Shown here: piece by piece, positions 36,201 through 48,413 of the stretch | Layout of the letters: every line of letters starts with the position of its first letter | How positions within the stretch are numbered: the first letter of the stretch is position 1 | NCBI GenBank assembly: GCA_028023455.1 | Contig: JAQFVV010012544.1 | Coordinates: 1,748,501 to 1,812,500 of the forward strand | Reading direction: 5' to 3' | DNA length: 64,000 nt | Source of the DNA: Epiperipatus broadwayi | Taxonomy: Eukaryota; Onychophora; Udeonychophora; Euonychophora; Peripatidae | The notes under the pieces: model-generated | The model's input: only the letters and a program-made list of their open reading frames with translations | Databases searched by the model: none | Told to the model about the DNA's origin: nothing | Position numbers and translations under genes: made by a program

Positions 36201-36413
36201 ACTGCTAGAAGAGATGATAATAGATGGACAATTGAAATTTTAAACTGGATTCCAAGAGATTGTAAAAGACCCAGAAAGAGACCACATGTGAGATGGATGG
36301 ATGAAATAAGAAAGTGTGCAGGGGTGATGTGGAGAAGAGAAGCTAAACATAGGAAAAGATGGATTGAACTTGGAGAGACCTTCATCCTGAAGTGGATTGA
36401 TAATGGTTGATGA
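33291..36413 (+). mobile_element. Full-length RTE-type retrotransposon, copy 2 (dead)
   Basis: A plus-strand copy of the same family as 2616-5905, with the same 5' start (GTGCAGAAAGGAGTTTGCT), UTR, endonuclease-RT ORF order and TGATGA-like 3' end. It lies in a TA run on both sides, so a target duplication cannot be told from the microsatellite. Compared with copy 1 it lacks about 60 bp in the 5' UTR and about 74 bp in the endonuclease. It has gained many stops and frameshifts, and retains the 8 bases that copy 1 lost near GAYFYM..KAFDQ. It is a complete-length but clearly non-functional insertion. Confidence 0.92.
33546..36410 (+). pseudogene. RTE endonuclease-reverse transcriptase pseudogene
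   Basis: Pieces in order: TYNCRS (about 33680), a deletion after GRLQELEEE that removes the catalytic Glu motif (LCEVRRKG in copy 1), VYAPTNSHSDE (33914 on), MGDVNARIGK (34015 on), a long basic linker open from 34470 to 34886, KGKAPGNDGI (about 34970), DYEKAFDS (about 35358), GVRQGDSIYPKL (about 35529), a motif C corrupted from FADD to FVDV (about 35656), YKYLGQII (about 35841), SETWTLN (about 36020) and RPHVRWMDEIRK (about 36280). Stops interrupt the frame at about 34884 and 35034, among others. Loss of both the endonuclease Glu and the RT Asp pair shows it cannot be active. Confidence 0.9.
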
Positions 36414-37750
36414 TATATATATATATAACAAATCGATGTCTGTATTTGTTCAAAATTAATCATAAAAGTTTATCATTTTTTTACCAGTGGTCAAAATTGT
36501 ATTAATATTGCATTTTGTTTTATGCTTGGCGTATCAATACTCACCTGATCAGTCAGTTAAAGTGTTTTCTATTTTTCAGATAGCAAAAGCTAGATATTTA
36601 TGTAACAACCAATAACTAGTTAATATTTGGGTTGGTTATGGACTAAAGAAATGTATGTGCTTGAAACTTCTCAGCAATCTAAAAAAAAATATCAGTTTAA
36701 TTTAGATTAACACCTGAGGATATTGCAAACAGAAACTACGTAACTCTTTTTCAACTAAGGAAAATGTTAAAAATATGATTTCAGTCTAATAATCTTAATT
36801 TTTACCTTTTATTTTATGCTTGAATTCTATTTGACCTTTCAATCACTTATTTATATAAAATCTAGATTTTTTTTTCATATTTAATTTATATTGAAAAGAA
36901 AAGGTTAAGTAAACTCAAAACTATGTTGTTTAAAAAAACTGATTCATTCATTTATTAACAGTGAATTCGAAAGAAAGCATGTTATTAAATTAATTTAATA
37001 TATATTATATGTTGTTAATTATTTAGAAAGCTTTATGTAAATTAGATTAATGTTTTCATTTGATAAAATTAAATAAATATTCCAAATTTTAAGGTTGATA
37101 CTTTGACATTCACACATACATATATATATATGTATAATGCATTAGTACACGGTATAAATATTAACTTTAAAAAAATTATAGGTGTGTAGTTTTAATTAAT
37201 TCCTTTTAATAAGACAGATTACTCTGAAAAACAAATTTAACCTTTAAATGGTTCTTAAAGCTATCAGGAAATTAATGTTCGATATTAAAAATAAATTAAT
37301 TATATTTGAAGTTGAAAATATAAAAGGTATATACCTATAGTTTATGAATTACATATATTACATTTTGTAATAATATTTGAGTCTTATTATAGAAATCTTA
37401 AGTTGTTTTTTTTTCTGTTTTAATCTGTTTACTTTTTCTGTTGGATAACTGTTGAGATTATGTTTTATTTTTTTCCTTAAGTAAAAAACTTTCATAACAA
37501 ACATAAAATATGTAGGAAAAATAATACACTACATAAAAATTGTTAGCTAATAAAATTATTTTAATCACCAATTTATGAATATATATTAATTTACAGCAAA
37601 ACAGTATTATTTATACTATTAACGAAAGCAAACACAATAATATTATCTTCTTCATCATCATCATTATTATTATGTTTCAACAATAATCTTTATTAATCTT
37701 TTGGGTTACGTGGCATTACATAACATTGATTTTAAGGGTTACAGGTGCAA
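36414..37750. other. A+T-rich DNA, nothing recognised
   Basis: Poly-A/T tracts, a short (TA)n run near 37.12 kb and an (ATC)/(ATT) run near 37.66 kb. No gene is supported. Confidence 0.5.
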
Positions 37751-37757
37751 ATCTGAT

Positions 37758-37824
37758 GTCATATTAAAAGTTATTTACGGTCATTAATTTAAGTCATATT
37801 AAAAGTTATTTACGGTCATTAAAT
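37758..37824. repeat. Tandem duplication of ~34 bp
   Basis: GTCATATTAAAAGTTATTTA followed by CGGTCATTAA occurs twice in a row with only a few bases between. Near-perfect identity suggests a recent local duplication just beyond the 3' side of the LINE remnant. Confidence 0.8.
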
Positions 37825-37899
37825 TAATCTTGATTATTGATTATTGTTCTTTTAATGGTTAATCCTGTAGTATACTGGGGCAGCAACTTATAATTTATG

Positions 37900-39880
37900 T
37901 AGCACAAAATCAAGCAATGGGTTCTGTACAAAGAACAATATTAATTCAGAGTAGAATTCCATGTGGTGATGATAGTTGGCAGAATGCAATAGATGGGGGC
38001 AAATTCTGTAGTCTAATGGTGGATAGAGTTGGAGTTAGTGAAGGTGAGTTTTATTGAGAGTAATGAATGGTACCATTAAATGTTATTCAATGAAGTTATT
38101 GTTGGACTATGACCTATTATAGATTAGATGATTGCTTTAATAGTGACCTGGTGGCAACAAAAATATCTGGGGTGCAGTATTGTTGTTGCAGGCCTTGATT
38201 TGTTGGAGCTTATTGATGAATGTAGCTGGATGTCTTCTGGTGTTGTTGCCAATTGGAGAAGATGCAATGACTGCATCAGAAGGCATGCAGGTGAAAGTTG
38301 TTGCACATGCTGTGGAAGGATATATCTTCTGATAAAATTGAATTAGCTGCTGTATAGATGCAACTTGTCATCTGTATGTATTTTGCCTGATAGTCCTGAT
38401 TTGGTTGAGGGCATGATACTGCTAAAAGAGATGTTATTGATTTTCCTCTGCCACATTATATAAGGTGCAGAATGGATTTATGAGTTTATGTAGATGGCAA
38501 TACCAGAGAAAATACATTGGCAATGCATGTAGGTTAAGATAAACTAGGAAATCAAAAATATTTAAAGCCCCAGGGACCATCTTTTGAAGGGACAGAGTAG
38601 CTGGTGGTTATTAATGTGAAACATGGAAGAAAGATAATCTTTGTTGGTCTCTGGATATAAGATAGCATACATTTTCCAGTATGTGTATTTATTAATTATG
38701 GAGAATGTTGATCAGTTGGATGCTGATAGCATTGATTGGTTAAGTGTAGTTACAAATGTAGCTGAAATAGGGAGAGGTTTATCAGTATGGATCACTTAAA
38801 ATAGTGATGATAGGTACTGGGAACTTTTGTACAATTGATGCAATTGAATTTATGGCTTTTTGGATATAGAACACTTGGGAACTGAGAAAGCCCAGATCAT
38901 TATTAATGGGTGCACAACTAATTTTCTTAGCTGAGATTGAAACTATCTTCCTGCCCCATAGTATCTTATTGCAGCTGGAGATGGCAGAATTAAATGGTTT
39001 TGAAAATTTAACAATAAGCAAATAATATGTAATCTTAAGTTATTATGAGTATATTAAATAGGTGAATTTTAGCATAAAGGGAGAGATAAGCTTTGGAGAC
39101 AGAGTTAGAAATCTGTATGGGATTTTCTTTAAGCTTGTTTTGTAAGGTGTTCTTCATGGTAAGTGATCTCATGTAAAATGAGAAACCTAAGAAAGAGCTT
39201 GCCTTTCCCTGGAATATTTGAGTGTGTGGTTTGTTGGTGTATATAAACCATGCTGCTGTTTTATTTATGTTAAATCTAAATTTATACATGCCCGTATATT
39301 GATTGAGGATGCTTTGCAATGTGGTAAGATGCTTATGATATGGCAGCAATACAGTGACATCATCCATGCATTCTATGCATAGAATGTATTGGTATAAAAA
39401 TTTTGGATGCCTAAAAATATCTGTTGAATATGCTTTAATAAGGGATTTATGTAGAAAATGAAGATCAGTTCACTAAAAGGTAAGCCTTGGGGGTGGATTG
39501 TGTAGAGGGGAATAATGGTGAACTCTTCCCATTAAGAGTTCTCTGCATTGCAAAAGGTTGGTAATTAAGTAAATCAGAGTATTTGGAATGGTAGTGTTAT
39601 CTAGCATATCATTCAGATTGGGAATAGACACAGAGTCAAAGGCAGAATCTATAACTGAAATCCAATTGGAGCACATTATTTTGGTCTTGAACTGGGGTCA
39701 AGACTACTTTAAACATCAATGCAGTTTGTATGGCAGAAGAGACTTTTTTGCAAAGTGCATATTGGAAATTAAAGAAAGTAGGTATAGCTCTAGATGATAC
39801 TTTACAACTTCTTTCCAGTATCTTAATTTCCAGTGATCCCATGAAAATTGGATGATGGCTGGTTAAAGTAGAAGATAAGC
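37900..39880 (-). pseudogene. Degenerate LINE (second family), RT and C-terminal region
   Basis: The minus strand carries RT pieces in order, in shifting frames: VIDSAFDSVSIPNL (about 39650, motif A), QGLPFSELIFIFYINPL (about 39470, motif B) and CMDDVTVLL (about 39360, motif C). FRFNINKT (about 39270) and FLGFSF (about 39200) follow. Downstream, NKILWGRKIVSISAKK and APINNDLGFLSSQ (about 38890-38960) resemble the 'FLW..k.....GGL' region after the RT of several LINE clades. A Cys/His-containing tail may continue to 37.9 kb. Frameshifts and stops are frequent. It is not the RTE family of this window: motif words and C-terminus differ. The clade cannot be assigned by eye. Confidence 0.75.
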
Positions 39881-39920
39881 CTGTTTTTTTGGTAAATGGT
39901 ACAATTGGTATTGAATATAT

Positions 39921-39940
39921 TATTGTTGTTGTTATTGTTG

Positions 39941-39979
<39 letters not shown>

Positions 39980-40100
39980 GTAGTAGTAGTAGTAGTAGTA
40001 GTAGAAGTAGTAGTAGTAGTAGTAGTGATAGTGGTAGTAGTAGCAGTAGCAGTGCAGCAGCAGTAGCATCAGCAGTAGTAGTAGTAGAGGTAGTAGTAGT
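39921..40100. repeat. Compound trinucleotide array (GTT/ATT/AGT/AGC)
   Basis: About 180 bp of trinucleotides changing from GTT/ATT to ATT, then to AGT with interspersed AGC and other variants. The plus-strand ORF over it (Ile/Ser/Val homopolymers) is an artefact of the repeat. It lies at the 5' side of the minus-strand LINE remnant. Confidence 0.95.
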
Positions 40101-41186
40101 ACCTTCATCATCTATATAAATGTTTTGGACATTTATATAAAAAAGATAGACTATATAATTTAAATTTAGCTTTTATTAATGCATATATAACATATCATAA
40201 TCATAGCAATAAAAAATTAGGAAAAGGTATCTCCTACACAATTTTGATCTAATGATAGGACCACAGGGAAAAGCAAAATCTTATTTTGAGTATCAATAAA
40301 AATTTACTATAGATGCAGTTTGTTCATAAATATTTTATATTTTAATATTGAAAAAGTAAGACAAATTATTACTGTTATTGTGATATTTGAATTATTTTGA
40401 TAGAATTCTGGCACTCTGTTAGAATTAACATTTATTTCAATGTTTCCTTCATCATTGGAATTAGAAATGAAATCAATTAATAATTGGGTATGCTGTTACT
40501 AAAAGTTTGATAAAATTGTTTTGCTGAATATTTTCCTGTTGAAGTTAAAAAGCCAAGATTTGGAAAAAAAATTACACAAATCATAATGATTTTGTATACA
40601 CTCAAATTTAATGCAAACTCAAATATATGAAAAAGCTGATTAAAATTTATGAAGATTTAGCATTAAAATTATAAAAACTAAGTTGCCGTAATATTTATTA
40701 CATAGAATAAAAAGTACTGATGTCCATAAAAGAGGCAAATGCTTTCAGTGTGTTTGTATAAGCTACGTGAATGTTACACATTTTATAAAAAGTTGCAAAA
40801 GGTGTTTATATTTTGAAAAGTTTAGTCACTGTTGTTTTTCTTTGAATCTTTAACCCCCATGCAATGGAAGAAAATTAATTGGGAAACATTGATAACAATA
40901 AGTTGGTAATACAGATATATAATTATAATCTTCTCAACAGTTAAAATATATTTCATTATTTCAGATATTTTATCTGTATCTTAAAACTCATTGTTATCAG
41001 GCTTACTCAATTAATTTTATTTCACTACATGAGAATTAAAAATTTAAAGAAAAACAACAATGACTACGTTTTTTTAAAATATAAACAACTTTTGCAGTTT
41101 TATATAAAATGTGTAGAAATATCATGGTTTATATAATTGCAGTGAAAGCATATGTCCAGTCCTTTATGTACATCACTATGTTTTAT
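40101..41186. other. A+T-rich DNA, nothing recognised
   Basis: No gene, RNA or paired repeat is supported. Confidence 0.5.
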
Positions 41187-41664
41187 CAGTGATTCTCAAC
41201 CTATGGGATATATACCACTGATAGTCACAATGGACTTGCAGATGGTGCACAAAAGATTCTCAACCTATGGCACACATTCGACTGATAGTCACAATGATCT
41301 TACAAATGGTAGTCAAAACATTCTCAACCTATGAGACACATATCCCTGATAGTTACAATGGACTTACAGATTGTGCACAAAAGATTCTCAACCTATGGCA
41401 CATAGTCACAATGATCTTACAAATGGTGCTCAAAAGATTCTCAACCTACGAGACACATATCCCTGATAGTTACAATGGACTTACAGATTGTGCACAAAAG
41501 ATAAACTATTTTTGAGCAATTATTCAAATAATGTAAAACTGGTATAAATATTTGCTATTTGTTTATCTTTTTCTTATAATGAAATTGGTTATAAAATATG
41601 GTGATACAAAGAATTTTACTATTCTTTGGGTAATATGTGGAACCCCAAAGATTGAGTGCCACTG
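41187..41664. mobile_element. hAT-like non-autonomous element with internal minisatellite
   Basis: The left end CAGTGATTCTCAACC and the right end ATTGAGTGCCACTG (inverted, with mismatches) match the CAGNGNTTCTCAANC type ends of hAT-superfamily elements. The interior contains GTGGAACCCCAAAG, a frequent subterminal word of such elements. Most of the 478 bp is a tandem array built from the left terminus. A clean 8-bp target duplication is not visible, so the insertion is old or the borders are eroded. There is no transposase ORF; short ORFs inside are from the repeat. Confidence 0.65.
41191..41501. repeat. 64-bp minisatellite inside the hAT-like element
   Basis: Units begin with ATTCTCAACCTATG-type sequence at 41191, 41255, 41319, 41383 and 41436. 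The spacing is exactly 64, 64, 64 and then 53 bp (one unit has an 11-bp deletion). Odd and even units differ (GGCACACATTC versus GAGACACATATCC), indicating a dimeric higher-order pattern. The unit start is identical to the element's terminal inverted repeat. Confidence 0.85.
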
Positions 41665-43950
41665 CATTATATAATTACTACTACATCAACTTATATTTTA
41701 TAATCCTAATGGTAAATTGTCACAAATTTTATATACAGTGCATCAGGCTCTAGCGTATGTTGTTGCATTTATGTATTATGCAAATTAATAGATTTATATT
41801 TTTGATAATATAATAGTTATTTCTTATTTAATATTTTATAGCCAATTCAACTATTTTATACTACACTTTAATGTAATCTATAAACACAAAAGGTTTCATA
41901 GAAAATAATATACCTATTGAAGGACTCTATGTGTAACTTACTTAGTCCTTCTCAGTATATTCAAGTTCATTATGAAAGAATTGAAACTATCTGTCACTCT
42001 TATTTAAACCTTCATCTATGCTTATTATTAATGTATAAGGTTCCTCTAAAGATTTTTAAAAAAATTTCAATATGAATTTAATTTTACAAAAGATTTTGAA
42101 AATGAAATGTAAGAAGCTGTCAACACTTTAACAATCTTACATTTTCAAACTTCACATAGTTGGTAGTTTAATCTTCTGTTTTCTAAATATCTGAAATTTA
42201 AAATTAATATTTTGTAATAAATTGTAATTTAAATTTTGAATAGTTATTTATTCCATTATGTATTATTTTATGCTTAATTAAAATATCATCTTCCTAATAG
42301 GAGTTATATTTTTTGGTATTCATTTGGAATTCTTTGACATTATTATAAACTGTTAATATGTTTTTAGCATTATATCTAATATAAAATCAAGGATTTGCCA
42401 TTGTTTTATGACATATTCATTTCTTTTCAAAACAATATGATCTCATTTAGTTATGAAGTTTTATAAAAGTATCGCTGAAGTCTTTGTTTATCTTTTCTGA
42501 AATTATAACTAAATATTTTCTATATCATACTGATTCTATTATCAAATATGAAATCAAAGTTGTTTTTGATTGTGGTGCTTTGATTATAAATATTCAAATT
42601 TTCCTTCAGCTGTGGTTTGAACTGAAATATTTTTTGTGAATTTATTATTCTTATATTTAATACCTAAGATTTGTCATTATTAGATAAATTTTAAAAAGAA
42701 ATGTTTTCTTGGTAAATTAGTATAGCCATTCTGAGAACATTTAAATGCAGGAAAGCAATACCCCCCCACACACACACACGATAACTTAATAGATTATATA
42801 ATAAAATCATTTGTTTATTAAAAATTGAAGGAAATGTTTATGTTCTGTTAAGGAATATTATTTTTATTTTGGTTTGTTTTATTTATTTGATACAGACATA
42901 TTTTAAACATGGGTAGTTATGAAAGCAGCCTTGATCTTTTTTCAAAGTTTGTATAAGATAATAAATCCATAATTTTATCACTTGGGCTGAATCCCTTAAT
43001 CTTCTCCAATAAACATTTATTAAATATTAATTTATAAAAAAATACAATTAATTGCATTCAAGTTTTTTTTTAAAAATAAAGACCAATTTATATAGAAGTT
43101 TGAGTGAATAATAATCTTTAAATTTTCCATTGACTTGCTTAAAGTAAAGATAAAGAGTCAAACATTGTTTAATAGGGATATATTTTTTATACAGGTGTAA
43201 GTCATTATCAGTAAATATTAGTTTGTTAAAATGGCAAAGCATAAACATATAATAGATTATTGCTAATACAAAGATGGATAAAGAGATAAATGTAGATGTT
43301 ACACAAGGGAATAACAACTAATGATTAAAAGAAATAATGGTAAGAGAATTTTAGTGATGTTCTAGAAATAATGTATATATAAAATAAATATAAACTAGAA
43401 ATGGCATGAGTAAATAAATATAAAATGAATAAATAAATTTATTAAAAAAGAGTGAATTATTTGAATGTCTTAAATTAGATAAATATTAAATATTAAGTTT
43501 ATTAATTGTCTCTTATCAGGATATCTCTGTAGCTGAAAAATGCTTTGTATTCTAATTAATATAGAGGAGTTGAACTCAGACTTTCAAATCCCCTATATTT
43601 ATAATTAAACTCCAGGTATATAAAGAGTACCTATATTTCAAATATTATATTCTAATAACTACTTTTTTATGTTTATTTTTTTTCAATGGGAAACTTTTCA
43701 TTTCTAAAATTATAGTAATAAAAAATGATGCAATAAATAAAAATTAAAATTGTTATCTACATAATTTATATTTTTAAATAATTCCTTATAACTTAATTAA
43801 ATTAATTATTAATATTACACTGATTATCAGTGAAAGGCTAATGATATTAAGATGTGTTTTGTACTATTGCATTAGTATCTGTTTATTAAAAAATTCAGAA
43901 AATAATGCTATTATCTCATGATAGATAATGTTATTGCATCAATAAAATCT
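41665..43950. other. A+T-rich DNA, nothing recognised
   Basis: Contains a short C-run and (CA)n near 42760. A phrase near 43570 (GAACTCAGACTTTCAA) also occurs in the hairpin at 60.3 kb, so a repeat fragment may be present. No gene is supported. Confidence 0.45.
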
Positions 43951-43956
43951 TTAAAA

Positions 43957-44325
43957 GACTGACTTGTTTTAAACTTCATCATATGATAGAAGAAACAGTA
44001 AATAATGTACAATTTGGTGAAATTAATGGTATTGTTTCTATGCCTGTTTGTTTTGTACAACACGTGGTTTGATTATTACAAACACTTTGTTTAGGCAGAT
44101 AATTATAAAACATTTGCATGGATGTTTGTCCAAAACAATATTTTGTGGATTATTCTATAGATTGTCTTGTTTTAAATTGTATTTCATATAATGAAAGAAA
44201 TGATAAATTATGATCAAATTAGTGAAACTAATGGTATTGTTTCTATACCTGTTTATTTTTAAGCAGAAAATTATAAAACATTTGCATGGATCTTGGCTCA
44301 AAACAATGATAGGATTATTTTATAA
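43957..44325. repeat. Tandem duplication, ~204-bp period, two diverged units
   Basis: GACTTGTTTTAAACTTC (about 43961) and GTCTTGTTTTAAATTGT (about 44164) begin units. Both continue with ATGGTATTGTTTCTATGCCTG-type and AATTATAAAACATTTGCATGG sequence. Indels separate the two, so the duplication is old. Confidence 0.75.
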
Positions 44326-44724
44326 CTAAGAGTCAGAATATAAAAAAAGTTAAATGAGCCCTTAAAGATGAGGATCATTGGGTAAATCATAGACTAATGC
44401 ATCATGGGTTAAAATAATAATTATATTAAAAATAAAGTCTATAACAAATATATAGATTGTGATTTTGAAATTCAGTTTTTAAAAACAATTACTATTTATA
44501 TAAAATGTTGATGCGTGTTATGCATGAACATTGCTTCTTTAGAACTTTCAGCTTGTTCCATGATATCTATTCACAATATCATAAAATTTCATGGGAACAA
44601 ATTTCATAGGGTGTTAATTGATAATGTAATATAATCCTATTAAAAACGTGTCTAATTTAGCTTTACTTTAATCATTTAATTCTTTCACTGAACATTTCAT
44701 ATCTAGTGCTTATCTTTTGATTGT

Positions 44725-44764
44725 GTCATATTAATTCCAACAAATTTGTTGGAATTAATATGAC
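44725..44764. repeat. Perfect 40-bp palindrome without spacer
   Basis: The first 20 bases are GTCATATTAATTCCAACAAA and the next 20 are their exact reverse complement; the centre is between 44744 and 44745. It could be a cruciform-forming site, a tiny MITE or a fold-back scar. No second copy was noticed. Confidence 0.95.
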
Positions 44765-45019
44765 CTGTATTTTTTCTTTTAAATGTTCAAAAATCAGTAT
44801 TGTAATTAAGCACTAATAAAATACAATTATTAAATATATATATATTTAAATTCACAAACATACTTCTTTTAGTATTAAGATGTTTTATGCTAACATATTG
44901 TTCTCATTTTAATTTTATATTTAGATTTATTTATTTTATTTACATATATATTAGCAAGTTTATTAAAAATATTTGCAATATATATGTTATCATCTTCTAA
45001 TTGAACTATTATTAGTCCA

Positions 45020-45195
45020 ATGTAGGATAGTAAATCATCAATCATTATCAGTTTACTGCAGGATGAATGTCTTTCCAAGTTCAAACCATCTTCTTCAATC
45101 TTTATCTTCTCTTCTCCATATCACCCCTGCACACTTTCTTATTTCATCCATCTACCTCACATGTGGTCTCTTTCTAGGTCTTTTACAATCTGTAG
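45020..45195 (-). mobile_element. RTE fragment A (5'-truncated 3' end)
   Basis: This matches the 3' end of RTE copy 1 (2640-2790) at high identity, including the tail side ATCATCAATCATTATCAG and the C-terminal coding words (minus-strand sense). It stops near CTTTTACAATCTG, directly against fragment B. A 5'-truncated non-LTR insertion is the simplest reading. Confidence 0.85.
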
Positions 45196-45840
45196 GATGG
45201 TAATCTCATCAAATTTAATTGATGTTTTATAATTTATAGTGGTTTCTTCTCAACATTATTCCAATAAACTTTCTCATTTTATTCATCTATCTTACATTTA
45301 GTCTCTTTCTAAATTAAAACAGGCAAAAACTCACTATACATAAATGGTGATCATGTGATGTTTATTGGCTCTTTTTAAATCTTGTACAGTTTCTTGAGAT
45401 CCATTTTAAAACTATAATTATCTATCTATTATCATGTCTTCTAGTAGTATCAAAACCTTATTCTTTCAATGTTATCAATAATTATTATTTGTTCTATCAT
45501 CCAAGTATTTTTCTTTTGATCGCTGTTCATTCTGCCAAAATGAATATCATCACATTTCATTGGTCTTAAGTCTCTGTATTGCTTTTATATTAAGTGCCTA
45601 GGTCTTATGCATACAAATAAGATTTGGTAAAACGTGTGTATTAAAATTATTATTTTCAAACATTTAGGCTTTTTTAATGTTAAATTATTTTTATCAAAAA
45701 ACACTTAATTCAATTATAATTCTATCATTAATATTACCCATTATATTGCCCTGTATAAAAATCTGGTGAAGATATTTGTAGTTATTAGCTTTTTCTAATT
45801 CATGATAATCAATCTTTATTTTCTTCTAAGAAAATATATT
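45191..45840 (-). mobile_element. RTE fragment B (old, with a foldback insertion)
   Basis: Starting CTGTAGGATGGTAATCTCAT, this follows RTE copy 1 from about 2654 to 3285 at clearly lower identity than fragment A. Recognisable blocks include GTCTTAAGTCTCTGTATTGC and the TTGTAGTTATTAGC region. At about 45313-45372 a ~58-bp piece of foldback family F1 interrupts the RTE sequence. All coding potential is lost. Confidence 0.8.
45313..45372. mobile_element. Miniature F1 foldback piece inside RTE fragment B
   Basis: AAAACAGGCAAAAACTCACT is followed almost directly by ATGGTGATCATGTGATGTTT. These are the two ends of the F1 terminal segment seen at 17.14-17.22 kb and 17.59-17.65 kb, here inverted relative to each other. 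The RTE sequence resumes on either side. Confidence 0.7.
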
Positions 45841-45844
45841 AAAC

Positions 45845-46420
45845 ATAAATTTTAATTTAATATTATTTCTAACAAAAGCACTCCAATCAAATCTAATTTT
45901 ATTATTAAACTTTCATCCTTTATATTTTTATTATTAATAATCTGTCCAAGGTATTTTTTGGTCAATAACTTGTGATTATGAATCTTTACTTTTTTTTTTC
46001 CAAAAAACTCATTGAAAATTTTTTTAGTCTTTTTAGTATCTATCTTTAATTCTATTTTCTTATTTTCATAAGATAATACATAATTTTTTAAAGTTCTAAA
46101 ACATTATTCGAATAAACAGCCACATCATTTGCAATAGTATTCTTGTACTTTTATTTCCCTAGTTCTATTTTAATCAACTTAATATGGAAACATCCTATTG
46201 TACTCTTATTAAAGTTAATTTTTTTAGTGTCACTATATAATCTAATCACTGCTGTTGCATTTTAATAGATATTCTTTTGACTATGGCAATGTTCTAGGTC
46301 AATATCTTATTGGACCTAAGTTTTAATCCTTATAGAAATGCTTATAGAGTCAGATGCTTTTTTCAAAAAAGTTTGCATGTAATAATGATTATGATAGTAC
46401 TTTGATATATTCATTATGGA
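45845..46420 (-). mobile_element. RTE fragment C (old)
   Basis: This repeats RTE sequence already covered by fragment B (AAAAGCACTCCAATCAAATC corresponds to about 3124 of copy 1). It then continues further toward the RT core (ACTGCTGTTGCATTTTAATA; GAAATGCTTATAGAGTCAG), corresponding to about 3100-3700 of copy 1. The reading frame is destroyed. The overlap with B shows two separate copies or an internal duplication. Confidence 0.75.
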
Positions 46421-46850
46421 GTTCAAATTTGAGTAAAACTTGCATTTCTATGTTCAGATTAGGCATAGAATTTTTGAGGAATGGCTGTCCCATCCCATTA
46501 TTAATTAATTATTGATAAAATAGTGATTACACAGCCATTTTTATTTTTAAAAAAAGCATAAAACTTTCCAACCATATTTGATTAGAGTGCTGAATGTTGT
46601 ATTTTTCTTAAAGTTTTAAAATCTTAAAGAGATGTTTGAGAATTTTTTGCATTGCAGTGAACTATTAATTTTTTTTTCTTTATTTGCAATTAATAAATTT
46701 TGTAAATAAAATAATATAAGCATTGCAACATTTATATTATTGGGTACCAGTTTACATACTCGGCCTATGGAAAAGCTGTCATAAATAATTGTTTACTTTA
46801 ACAAATTTCAATCATGCATTGTATTACTGTGGAACCACAAACTATGTGAT
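46421..46850. other. A+T-rich DNA, nothing recognised
   Basis: May include the eroded edge of RTE fragment C. No gene is supported. Confidence 0.4.
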
Positions 46851-46854
46851 ATCA

Positions 46855-47170
46855 GACTACACAAAATTAAATGTAAATATGGTACATGAGCATCTATTTT
46901 TTCTCTTACTAAATATCACATTGTACTGTAATTACAATTTGTTCATGATTTAAACACTGTACCTATTCAGTTCTGTACTGTAGTCAAAAACATATTTTTA
47001 TCTCAGTATTTTTTCTTGAAAAAGTTTTATTCCAATACCATATTTTTTTAGAATCCAGAAATGTACTCAGCCTATATATGAAATGCCCTTTTTTTTTTAA
47101 TTTGTTGCTTTAATAAATTACTTCCTTTGCATAAAATGCTTCATTAAAAAACAATTACAATTTATCAATG
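46855..47170. repeat. Dispersed copy of the 27.6-kb tandem repeat
   Basis: AAATTAAATGTAAATATGG, TTCATGATTTAAACACTG and TTATCAATGGCAGAAT follow in the same order as in the units at 27642-28075, at reduced identity. The element type is unknown. Confidence 0.5.

Positions 47171-48413
<1,243 letters not shown>

Noticed and set aside
39889-40119. 76-codon Ser/Ile/Val repeat ORF
   Set aside because: Translation of a trinucleotide microsatellite.
41191-41501. CRISPR-like array
   Set aside because: Units are contiguous 64-bp repeats without variable spacers and lie in a hAT-like element of a eukaryotic genome.
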